Source: Ganoderma boninense (lineage: Eukaryota > Basidiomycota > Agaricomycetes > Polyporales > Polyporaceae). From it: a DNA stretch of 64,000 nt. The DNA lies in NCBI GenBank assembly GCA_002900995.3, contig CM035306.1, forward strand, positions 4,206,008 through 4,270,007. The letters are read 5' to 3'. The notes below the pieces were generated by a model. The model had not been told where the DNA came from, searched no databases, and saw only the letters and a program-made list of their open reading frames with translations. Below are positions 44,329-54,829 of this stretch, piece by piece; the stretch's first letter is position 1, and each line of letters opens with the position of its first letter. The translations under genes were made by a program, and so were the position numbers.

Positions 44329-45765
44329 TCAAAGCGTGGCTAGTTTGAGCGGCTCCACCTCCGGTTCAATAATCAGAGCGACCGGTGGAGATGGCGCCAA
44401 TCGCGTCAAGAGGCCTTCATGGCCTCGTACGCGGTAGGTCTTGTGGTAGGGGTCTGGGTCAACCATCGATACAGCACCCTTATCGATCTCCGGTATGGTG
44501 CTCTGAGGAACAATGCACGGAAAGCATTCCAGTCGCACCCGAAGAAGCGACAGAGCCGACGGCGGTACCTTGAAGTCACTCAGCTGTTTCCGAGTTGCCA
44601 GACGTCTAACTTGAATGGATCGTACGGCTCGCCCGAAAGGACTTCTGGCGGCATAGGACGTCCGCTGGACCTGGAAGCGACCCCCCGCGGCGCCGTCCTA
44701 CGCACGTGCGTTCCTCGTGAGGGCTGTTCAGGGAAACGGATTGCGAGCTCGAAGTCGATCATACACACGAGGCCGGGAGTTGGCGCATTGTAGTTGTCGC
44801 GAGCGACTCAGGTACCACTGGATCACGAGTTGTCCTGAATGCATCCTGTCATCAGCAGGTTAGAGATGAAAAAGTCGGCAAGGCAGCGACGTTACCCTAT
44901 GCGCAACCGCATTAGTGACTGCAAGAATTACGAGAGCCTAGCATCCGTCCAATTGTTAGCATTCCTCGACAATACGAGCGTTGGCGACATACGTACCTCC
45001 AGACACTGCACGACCATATCCAGGATGTCACCAACGGACGATTACCGCCCAGAGTTATACAGCTCCGAGCAAGAGTTCGCCACCTTGGGAAAAACGGCGA
45101 ACGTGATGCGTCGAGCTCTAATCAGATCCAACAAAGGCAGCGTATGATTTGCATGATAAGCGCCGTACGTCCCCTCCCAAAGGTCTTGAGCAACTCTCAC
45201 GTGCTCCTTCCCTCGCGCCAATTGCAAGCACTCGGAAGACTACGTCTCGTTCGTCGGATGCCCGAGCAGCTCGGGTGAGGTGAGGCGAGTCTGCAAGGAT
45301 GGTCATTCAATGTTCACTGCGGGCAATTGAACGATGGCGAGACGACCTACTCGGTACTTCGTATGAGAGAGCTCCTTGAATGCTGCCCGCCAACTTCTGG
45401 AAGGCACACGTAAGGGCTCGCAAATGTATCCGTTCGGCACTACACCACCCTTGGATGAAGCTGTCATGAAAAGTAGGAATGCTGCCATAGGTGGTAACAC
45501 GCTCTGCGAAGAAAGGTTCGAGGGCCGATCCAGATGGCCTCCGCGGTTCGTTGGATTTGTCCCTCCCTCCTTGCCCTCTCCAAGACTTCAAATCTGCTGG
45601 GAGTTGCCATAGACAATACCGTTAGTCCTTACATTGACAACCAACGGAATTGACAGCGGAATACTACCTGCTTCCGGAGTAGACAGTTTCAACAGCGACG
45701 AATGACTCTGCAGGTGGCTCAGCTTTCGCTGAGTCGACCGTAAGGTCAGATTCAGAGGTAGACAT
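44329..45765 (-). pseudogene. Third kinase-like copy, frame-broken (right arm)
   Basis: Partner of the intact gene at 37532-38994. The sequence aligns along its whole length but has many one- or two-base indels, mostly in short runs of one base. Examples: exon 1 reads VAVETVYSGSR then stop instead of VAVELSTLRKQ; the TTTTT before the first ATG of the fold is TTTT; GACCCTACC is GACCCCTACC in the last exon. It lies beside the gap, so low-quality contig-end sequence is as likely as real decay. Confidence 0.75.
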
Positions 45766-46206
45766 ATCTGAGGTGTACGATCTGGAGCTTGGGGCGGCGA
45801 GGTATGAAAGTGAGAAGGTCGGTCCAGCCTGAGGAGCCTGAGGGCGAGAGTCGGTCAAGAACCGTGAGAGAATCGCAGGGCACCATCAATCGTTTGACGT
45901 AGGCAGACGCCCAAGATGTTGTGCAGGCCATCTTCTAGCCTCTCCCCGTAAGTACGTATTACCCAGCCTCTCAAAACACGCCACCCAGAAATATCTTGTT
46001 TGATGCATACTTATCGATGAGTACAGTAGAGTATATGTCCCGTATCGTGAGTACCAGGTCTGGCCACTCAGCTGCTCAGCCGATGAGAGCTCATGTGCGT
46101 ACGTAGCATGCCGTGTGCGTCGCTCAGTCTAGACTAGTAAGTAGTACATACCTGCAAACGGAGGCTCCGCTCCAATGGGCGATGAAGGTCCAGAATCGCG
46201 CTTTTA
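45766..46206. other. Intergenic between kinase copies 3 and 2 (right arm)
   Basis: Counterpart of 37086-37531; holds a GTAAGTAC word near 45952. No gene seen. Confidence 0.5.
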
Positions 46207-49013
46207 TCAATTATCAAAGAGACTCGGCGCTTCAGGGTTGGGCGATACGCTCAGACTTGAAAAGCTCGCAAACTCAGCGGTTCCACTGTTGCCTCGATGA
46301 TCAGGGCTTACGGGCGGTATCGCGCCAACGGCGTCGAGGAGCGCCTTCATGGCTTCGTACGCAGTGGGCCGTGTGGTCGGGTCTGGGTCGACCATCGATA
46401 CCAGGACCTTGTCGATATCAGGGATGGTGCTCTGCAAAAACAAAAACAGCACGTATGTGCTCAGCGACACGGAAGTAAGGGAGTCGACGGAGGGTACTAC
46501 TACCTTGAAGTCGCTGATGCTATTTCCGAGCTGCCAGACATCCAACTTGAACGGGTCATAAGGCTCGCCCGAAAGGACTTCGGGCGGCATAGGACGTCCG
46601 CTGGGACCCGGGAGCGAGCCTCCAGACGGCCGGCCTACGCACATGCGTGCTTCCTTCGGGCTGTCCAGAGGGAAACGGATTGCGAGCTCAAAGTCGATCA
46701 TGTACACGCGAGGGCGGGAGGAAGGCGAGTCGTAGTCGATGCGGAGCGACTCGGGCACCCACTGGATAACGAAGTTATCCTTGAACGCATCCTGGGATAT
46801 AATAGGTAAGAAAACGGCAGGATCGGGGCGCAGAGTCGCTCACTCTGTGTGCAATCCCGCAGGTATGCAAGAATACGAGAGCCTGGCGGTCAACCATGAT
46901 TAGCTAAGTAGAAGTCGCTGATCGAGAAGGCGTGTTGAAGTCGACGACACTCGTACCTCCAGGCACTGTGCGATCATTTCCAGGATGTCTCCCACAGATG
47001 ATTCCGCCCAGCTGTGGTACAATTCCGAACACGAAAATGCCACCTTGGGGAAAACCCCGAACGTGATGTCCTCGAGCTCTATCAGTTCCAACAAGGGCAA
47101 CGTATGATTTGCGCTTATCAGGCTGTACGTGCCCCTCGCAAGCGTCTTGAGAAGGTCGACGTGCTCCCTCCCTTCTTCGCCGACCGCCAGCACTCTGAAG
47201 ACCACGTCGCGCCCGTCGGGCGCACGCGCAGCTCGTGTGAGCGCGTTCTGTGGGGATCCGTCAGTGCTGGGTGCTGGCTATAGTCGGACTAAGGTGAGCC
47301 TGCTTACATCAGCAAAACCACACCCCGTCTTATGGAACTTATGGGGTCATCTTAGAACTTATGAGACCCCATAAGTTCTAAGATGAGGTGAACTTATGTA
47401 AGTTATGTACCTATCCTACGTAAGACGGGGCGTCTTAAAGGGATCTTACAGGTCGTCTTATACGCATCTTATGCAACATCTTTAGACAACTTAGACATTG
47501 GCCATAGCTCACGATACGGCGGTAGATATGGCAGAAGGTCGTTATATTCCGTGAAATGCAAACAATAGGAGACGCGCTACCGCTACCTGGATACCCTACA
47601 TCTGCCTGACGATGCACCACGATCCCGGCTGACACATAGAGCACTTCATAGCGTGATGGTGGCTGCGCGATGAGAAGGTCAGGGACAGAGGTGCCGAAGG
47701 ACGCCAAGGAATGGGAAGGGGGAAATGGACTGACAGACGTTGTGAAGCAGAGCACAATCTGGCTACTACCTATGGGTGGCCGTCAGGATCTTTCGCAACA
47801 GCAATCCTCGTGGGAAGTTAAGACGCGATGCTGGCATTTCACGCACCTGCATTGGTTAGCGGGGGCCGCAGTGGGCGCCATCAACATGAGAACTATCAAG
47901 GACGCACCTCCATTCGGAAGATATAGGGACCCGGCTTATTAAAACATACCTTCGCAGACGCAAACAGCACCGGAACAGAGTGAAAACAACACTTTTCCTC
48001 CCCCAATATGCAAATTCCAAGCTGAGAAAATTGTAAAGCTCACCTAGATCCTGCAATAACAAGTGGCTCGATTGGTGCCAATGCGCATCCCTTGCGCTCC
48101 CATGTTGGCACTTCACGTTGGATTCCATCCGGTCTGGAGACGCGATACCAGCACGCATGAGGGCTACAGCCAGTGAGGGAACCAGATGAGGGCAGCTTTC
48201 AAGACAGAACTAGTACCCAGTAGAGTGCATACATAGGACGACAGATGGCGACGAGCGAGGGAGGGAGACCAGGGGAGACCTCGCTCCAACATCGGTGCGT
48301 TGTCCAATTGGTTTAGCGCTCAGATTAAGGGCAGGCTCACGAAAACTTGGGAGCCTCCGAAGCTTGCTAGGCGCCTGAGCTGCGACGATCCTTCGCATTT
48401 ACACACTCGGACTCGGATTCTCAGCCACGCCGGACGGATAAAAAGCATTCCAGTGATGGTGAAATCACCTTCCTATGTCATATTTGACAAACTGTAAGTG
48501 CCCACTTGAAATGGCATGGGACACTGCGGCTAAGTTCACCCGTAAGACCGGTTTCCTAAGTTCTAAGTTCAGCAATAAGTCGTAAGTTCTCCTAAGTTCC
48601 GTAAGATGGGGTGTGATTTTGCTGATGTACTCGGTACTCGTACGAGAGGACCCTTTGTATGCTGCCCGACAGCTTCTCATACGCACGTAGAGGGGTTGCA
48701 TACATGAATCCGTTCGACACCGAGCCACCTCTGGACGCGGCCGTCATAAAGAAGTCGCAATGCTCCCATAAAGTGTAACCGCGCTCTGCGAAGAAAGGCT
48801 CGAGCAGCTTCCAGATGGCTTCCACAGGTTCGTAATGCCTGTCTAGACCTATTGCAGCTCTCCAGGCCTTCAGGTCTGCTGGGAGCTTAGTGGAGCGATC
48901 GAGAATCGCCGTTTGTCAGTGCAACGTCGACTCGGTGGCGCTCTCGAGAGACTTACCTGCTTCCTTATTGCAGAAACAGAGTCGACCATGCTCCTAGACT
49001 CAACTGTGGTCAT
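46207..49013 (-). CDS. Protein-kinase-like protein, second copy, with transposon in an intron (right arm)
   Basis: Exons on the minus strand: 49013-48957, 48885-48631, 47247-46957, 46882-46844, 46791-46504 and 46431-46207, giving 384 residues. The coding lengths of exons 2-5 equal those of the left partner and all junction phases hold. The intron after YEYR is enlarged from about 60 to 1,383 bases by the element at 47307-48627, inserted one base past the GT donor dinucleotide, so splicing may be affected (the donor is now GTACAT instead of GTAAGC). Kinase motifs are as in the partner. Near the C-terminus, compensating small indels change PVALIIEPQLEPLEFAS to PVSPDHRGNSGTAEFAS. Confidence 0.75.
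47307..48627. mobile_element. 1,321-bp non-autonomous DNA transposon with 35-bp TIRs and TA target duplication
   Basis: The ends are inverted copies starting CATCAGCAAAA; 35 positions match with 3 transitions (47307-47341 against 48627-48593). The element is flanked by TA on both sides (47305-47306 and 48628-48629), and the left arm has the empty site with a single TA (GAGTAAGCAGG). Subterminal GAACTTA/TAAGTTC words recur at both ends. No transposase frame was recognised, so it must have been moved by an enzyme from elsewhere. TA duplication suits the Tc1/mariner-like group, but the TIR matches none I can name. Confidence 0.85.
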
Positions 49014-49562
49014 TCTTCCCGCGAGCTGAGTAGACGAGCTCGAGACGAGACGAAAATTGTGCACGAGTCACTAGCTTGAGCGGCCCCGAATCAGAACCTC
49101 GGAAGCTGGAAAACTGATTGAGACGACTGCGATCGATGAGAGCAACGAGGCGTACGTACTGGTTCGAGCGCCAGAAATACAACTATGTATAGCTATGTAT
49201 GTGCCGTCAGGGTGCCTGAGGTGAAATTCGAGGACTTGGGCCACGCGTACTATATGCGTAACCATTCGACTCAGATCAGCAGGGTGGTCTCTAGGTGGGA
49301 AAAACAAGCCTTATCCGGCGCGCACCGTACGAGATGTCTCTGAACGTTCAACGCAGCCTCAGCGAGCTCGAGCGGCACAAGTCACAGCACAAATGCATAC
49401 ACGCGGGCGTCCCAGCTCAGGCAAAACGCTGGATGTCCGCGCGGATCAGTCTCAGCAAACGGAGCTGCACATCCTGGACTACAGTGTCTCTCGTCCCATG
49501 AGTGCCACATCGGTACTTCGGGAGCATCAAAGGCCATACAAAGCCGATGACGGAGGTCAACC

Positions 49563-51019
49563 TCAAGTGGAAAGCCTGACCGAAACCAGCGGCGCGAGCT
49601 CTGGCTCGATAATGAGTGATACAGGGGGAATCGCGCCAATGGCGTCCAGGAGGGCCTTCATGGCCTCGTACGCAGTGGGCCTGGTGGCGGGGCCCGGTTC
49701 TGTCATCGATACCAGTACTGCATCGATCTCCGGAATGGTGCTCTGAGAAGAAAGATGTCAATTGTTGCGGAAATGCGATGGAAATCCTCGTTGATTGCTT
49801 ACCTTGAAGTCGTTGATACTGGTCCCGAGTTGCCAGACGTCGAGCTTGAACGGGTCGTAAGGCTTGCCAGAGAGGACTTCCGGGGGCATAGGACGTCCGC
49901 TGTGGCCCGGAAGTGAGCCTCCATTCGGCGGGCCGACACAGACACGTTCCTCTGGAGGCATGTCTGTAGGAAAGCGGATGGCGAGTTCGAAATCGTTCAT
50001 GTAGACGCGAGGTCGGGACGTAGGCGCATCGTACTCGGTCTGGAGGGACTCAGGAACCCATTGGATGAGGAAGTTATCCTTGAAGGCATCCTGACGTCCA
50101 GCTCGTAAGAAAGTGGAAGGGTCAATGCGTCTAGAGACTCACTCTATGCGCGACCCCGTAGTGATGCATAAAGACAAGAGCCTGTAAAGTGGCGATTAGT
50201 CGTTCACTGGGGGTCACGGACATGCTGGTGAAAGTTGTACCTCCAAACACTGTACGACCATGTCCAGGATGTCGCCGACGGACGAGTCGGCCCAGGTGCC
50301 GTACACTTCTGAACACGACTTTCCCACTTTCGGGAAAACGGCGAACGTGATGTCCTCGAGCTCTATCAAATCGAGCAGCGGCAAAGTATGATTCGCGCTG
50401 ATCAGGCTGTATGGCCCTCTGGCGAACGTCTTGAGGAAATCGACGTGCTCCCGCCCTTCCTCGCCGATCGCCAACACCCTGAATACTACATCTCGTCCGT
50501 CGGCCGCACGAGCAGCTCGGGTGAGGGCGTTCTGTGAACGCCAGTCAGAACCTAATGGTCGCCAATATCAAGGCCGATACTCACTCGGTACTGATATGAG
50601 AGAATGCTCTGAATGCTGCCTGACGTTCGCTGGTATGCACGAAAAGGCGTAGCATACATATACCCGTTCGCAATCACGCCGTCCTCGTGCTCAGAGGTCA
50701 TGAAGAAACACTGATGCGGCCACAGAGTGTAACCATGCCCCGAGAAGAACGGGCTGAGGATTCTCCAGATGGCTTCCATAGGCTCGCGCGTCTTGTCTTT
50801 GCCGGAAGGACCTCGCCAGGTCTTCAAGTCTGTTGGAAGCTTGGATGAGGTAGTCGTTAGTCCTGCTCGTTGAACCAGTAGTACATTAATAGCGCTGGAG
50901 TATCTTACTTGTTCCCGGATCTGAGACGGTCCGAGCGACACTGATTGTTCAGGAGCTGTCTCTTTCGACTCAGCCCCTGCGGACTCAACGACAACTTGGG
51001 GTTCATGGGCCTGTATCAT
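49563..51019 (-). CDS. Protein-kinase-like protein, first copy (right arm)
   Basis: Exons on the minus strand: 51019-50909, 50839-50585, 50531-50241, 50181-50143, 50090-49803 and 49742-49563, total 387 residues, intact. Exon lengths (111, 255, 291, 39, 288, 180) equal those of the left partner at 33592-35037. Substitutions concentrate in exon 1 (VVVESAGAESKETAPEQS here) and are few in the kinase region (for example PPEERVCVGPPNGG against PAEDRVCVGPPYGG). The same HRD, DFE and beta-3 Arg features apply. An open frame continues upstream of the ATG past an AG acceptor, so a 5' exon is possible. Confidence 0.8.
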
Positions 51020-51394
51020 TGGAATCGGGGTGGAGTTTCGGGAAACCTGCGAGATGGAGGAAGACACGACGTCGTAAGTAGTTGGAACTAAGCTTGGAGA
51101 CCGTGAGACCTTCGACTCCGCCACAACCGCCTGGCACAGGCGCCCCACGAACTTGCAATCGTCCACGTCCCTTACACCCATCCAGGTTCCCTCCAGCATA
51201 CACGGACCATGATCACTCTTGACGAGACAAGAACGATTGAAAAAGTAGACAAAATGGGGACTAGTGCGCCGCTTTCGCTCTATCTGTCGCGACGGTTGAA
51301 TACAGTAGTGACCTCCCTGACCGGTCATCTCGCACAAGCTCAACCCCCTCTCCCCGTTCCTCCGGAGTAACACCATCACCACGCGCACGACTTC
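51020..51394. other. Intergenic between kinase 1 and the MYND paralogue remnant (right arm)
   Basis: Counterpart of 33241-33591. No gene seen beyond the possible 5' extension of the kinase frame. Confidence 0.4.
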
Positions 51395-52690
51395 TATGGG
51401 TAGGTTCGAACGCTTCCCCAAACCGGAGCGCGAGCGCGATTCCCAGCTGTTCGACCTATACTCGCGTGCGGGCCAGATCTCGCGCGGGCCCCAGGACCAC
51501 CTCCTCGACATGATCTACGACGACAGCGTCGACAAGAGCCAGGATGCAGACCGCGCATGATCGTGACTTCTACGCGTTGGGAAAGATGCTCGTAGGCACC
51601 ATCCTCCGCATCGAGTTGAAAAGCGCGGCTCCCCAGATTCCACACTGGCACGGGCGGGTCTCCTGGGCGCTGACTTGGAAGGACGCGTTCGCCTTGTGCT
51701 CCGCCGCCCCACTACGAGTGCGCCAATGGACTGGGAACAAGGACGACCTGGGCGCGGCGGACCTCGTCGAGCTGAAGTACTGCTCGAGTTCCTCGACATG
51801 CGGCAGCGCGTGTCCGAAGCGTCCCAGATGCCCGCGCGGCGCAGCGGCGGAAGCCTGGGGTTGCGTACGCCTACTACGTCCAGATCTTGGGTGCGGGCGC
51901 CGCTGGGACCCTGCGCGCGGTGCAGAAGGACCTGCGATACCCCGGGCGAGCGCTGTTCCTCCCCTGCCAGATGCTGCGGCGCGCGAGCCTGTAGGATGCG
52001 CAGGCGCACGCGGACGGCTTGGCGATGTCTCGTGTCGGCGTTGGAAGATACGAAGACGTTCCTCACGATGGCGCCGGGCCCGACACGTCGCCGATGTTTG
52101 GGCTGCTCCGGTGGTACATGCTCTTGACGATCGTGGTGCGAGGCCCGGATTTAAACGCGGTCCTCAGAGAGCTCGATGGAAGTGCAAGTTTCATCGAATC
52201 AGCTAGAAGCATCGTTGGAGGGGTGTTGCGCTTACACTGAGGCCCTTTACCCCGGCGCAGCGTCTTCCAGCAGCTCGCGCGCAGGAAGAGCAAGACTATC
52301 ACCCGCCTCATGCAATGGATCGCGTATCCCGTTATGAAGACGCGGTCATATCGGATGAACTTGACGCGGGAACTGGTCCTGGAGTCCTATCCGCCCGGTA
52401 CGACGTAGTGGGGCGACTTCGTGAGGTTCTCTGGCGAGCATGACAGGTTCACTGAGGAGCGCGAGATGCCGCCGTTGGCGGACCAGGCGGAGGACGACCC
52501 TGCAGCGTGGCTCGGAAACATCGACGTGGATGACGACCACGCCCCACGAACACGGTCACATCGACATTCATCACGCGTGCACGAACATGCGTTCTTGTGG
52601 GTGAACGCTCCGTCTTTCTACGGACAGGGAAATGCATGGGTATAACCTGCATCGGTGCTCGTGGTACTGGAGCTCGGGCTCAGTACCATC
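51395..52690 (+). pseudogene. Decayed MYND-protein paralogue (right copy, longer)
   Basis: Recognisable blocks in different frames: QLFDLYSRAGQISRGPQDHL, then DFYALGKMLVGTILRIEL, then LTWKDAFALCSAAPLR, then MNLTRELVLESYPPGTT followed by a stop, then WGDFVRFSGEHDRF and AEDDPAAWLGNIDVDDDH. These parallel the MYND gene at 57250 (MNLTREL; WGDLVRRF; LENIDLDHDH). Frameshifts and stops are spread over the length, and the zinc finger is no longer readable. The left arm keeps only the first half, so this copy marks the ancestral extent. Confidence 0.75.
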
Positions 52691-53228
52691 GACGATGTGC
52701 GGCGAGTACGCCAGGAGCTATGGCTGGTGCGCATGCGTCTTCCGTCGGTATGCCAGGCAGCTCCTCTGACCGCCTCACGATATGAGCATCCGCCGCCATG
52801 TTGGTTTCCTGTGCTGCACCATAGAACTTCCGCCTCAAACGCTCCGTCTTCGAAGTTGGCATGTCGCGGCTGCCGAGCTTACCTGTTACTGAATTCGGGT
52901 TGCAGGTTCTGTGTCTGTTTAGGACAACGCAGTGAGTGCCGATATCGTATTCCGGAGGCATTCTCGCACTAAGCTGCCCTCCCGCAGTCGCCTTACGCTA
53001 TTCGGACGGCGTTCTGAGGAGCTTCGAACGTGAGTGGTCCAACCACTTGTCTTCGAACCTATTTCGCCAATGGCAGATTGAACAGCGACGGTGGCACTCA
53101 AGCAGCTTGGGATCATGAATTTGATTCGTGTATCTCAATTTCGTTTGTGTAGTAAAGTGATTCGATGCACACCAAGCACCAAGTAGGGACTTTTCCCTTC
53201 CGAACGTCTGATCCCCTCCAAATGCGTA
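52691..53228. other. Intergenic, right arm
   Basis: From about 52900 onward it matches 32640-32382 of the left arm; the first part is in the stretch missing there. No gene seen. Confidence 0.5.
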
Positions 53229-53998
53229 CTAGACGGTTTTTTGCAAGCTCTGCGAATTCGCCGCGAGTGGGTGACAAGGGTAGACCTTGTTGAAAGGTCG
53301 GAAACTGTAGGTCCTGTACACGGGTATGAGATTCATGACGATCACAGCGTTACCGTGAAGAATAAATGATACTCACTCTGCGCCATGTCGGAACTCGTCC
53401 CAGTGCCACATTGGTCCCTCGACCGTCTCAAACTCCTTACGAAGCTCTTCGCGGATCTTCTCAATCTCAGCTTCCGAATAGTGCTGGGGGTTCGGAGTGT
53501 CGCTCGAATACAAGGCCAGCACGAATATATCTCTCCGACGGGCAGCATCGGTGACGGTGAAAGCTTCTTGCAAAGGCTCGGAATCGCCACTAGCAATTGC
53601 TTTGTTGACGTTGTCGGTTTTCCTCGCCATCGACCTTGCAATCTCTATACAACGCGCATTCATGTCCTTTGCAGACCAGTCGCCTTTTAAACGAGGCAGG
53701 GCGCATTCAAACCCGTAATGGAGGAGATACGCGGGGTTGCCGCGCAGAGCAGGCGGGAGGTCTTCACCTGCTAGTGGTTTCAGTTGGGCCGCGTACTCGC
53801 AACGCCTCTGATCACCAATGATTATGCCCCGTTTTCCGTGATCTGAACTGATCAGCGCACCTGTGTTTGTAACTCATATACCGTTGTCAGGTCGTGAGGG
53901 ACCCCAATGTTATTCGTCGGCGATGATTGTTGATCACTGCTAACTTGAACTGGGACGCGGTAGTGGGGACGGGGCGTAGTAGGTTCTTCGTCGGCCAT
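53229..53998 (-). CDS. Small fast-diverging protein of unknown function, three exons (right copy)
   Basis: Exons 53998-53861, 53807-53377 and 53304-53229 on the minus strand give 214 residues, intact. Intron positions and phases equal those of the left copy at 31584-32381. The ends are conserved (MADEEPTTPR; LRGNPAYLLHYGFECA; ELRKEFETVEGPMWHWD; SLQKTV) while the middle differs: KDMNARCIEIARSMARKTD here against TDVNARAAKILRAMREKIK, and a four-residue gap follows. My hand alignment of exon 2 gives about 64% identity, far below the neighbouring first and second kinase copies. No known domain. Confidence 0.7.
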
Positions 53999-54829
53999 TT
54001 CGAGTGACTGGTGTGCTAAGAATTTGCTTGAAGGAGGAAGTTGAAGATAGAAGTAGCGACCCTGGTGTTGAAACTTCAAGTGTAAGTGCTACAGTAGCTG
54101 AAGAGGCTGGGAGGTTTAAATACCTAGGTCACGATTGTTTGTAGCGCCGCTGGGGGCCGACTCGGAACCAAACACTAGTGTGCCTCACGGCCTGTTCATT
54201 CACGTCACGCGCGGCGTTCACCTGATTGTCGATTCTGTGTGCTGGGGCAACCGGTGGCCCGATTAGTATTCTTCAGGTCCGATTCACGCCTCACCATTCA
54301 TGCTGGAAGAGGCACACGGAAACTCGATGGGTGTGATTGGCAGCAGTGGCGAACCAATGCTGACAAGCCTGGGGCCCCGTTCAGATCCGAATCCAAATCA
54401 CGCCCCATCCAAGAACAGCATTCACGCCGCTTCCTAGTATGCGGCCCGTGCCACTGTAGAGACGTCTGTGCATGTTCGTGTGATGGCAACATCTAACATC
54501 GCCGACCATTCGCCTCTACCACTTAAGTCTTCCGTGGACGGTGGCGAGTAGATGGCCGTACAATAGAGGCATCACACTGCGCCCGGCGCCACTGTGTCAG
54601 TGATCGATTTTAATCGCAGGGTGAACCAGACATCGTGACCATCTAATTACAACCAAGGTGGCAATCGCCTCGGTTGCGCTTGGCACTATTATCTATTACT
54701 CATGGAATTCGATTCATAGTTAAGCTAAGGGTATAATAGAGACCCGAGGATGCACTACCTGCCTATCAATCCCACTTCCTGACATCCTCTCACATCTTCT
54801 ACTCCTCCTACACTCACTCGGCCGCTTTC
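53999..54829. other. Shared head-to-head intergenic region (right arm)
   Basis: Counterpart of 30748-31583. Contains TTTAAATA at 54115-54122 for the small gene and TATAATA near 54733 for the nuclease-like gene. No coding frame supported. Confidence 0.5.

Noticed and set aside
48290..48370. Possible tRNA-like sequence (CCAATTGGTTTAGC) inside the transposon
   Set aside because: No B box or acceptor stem could be paired.
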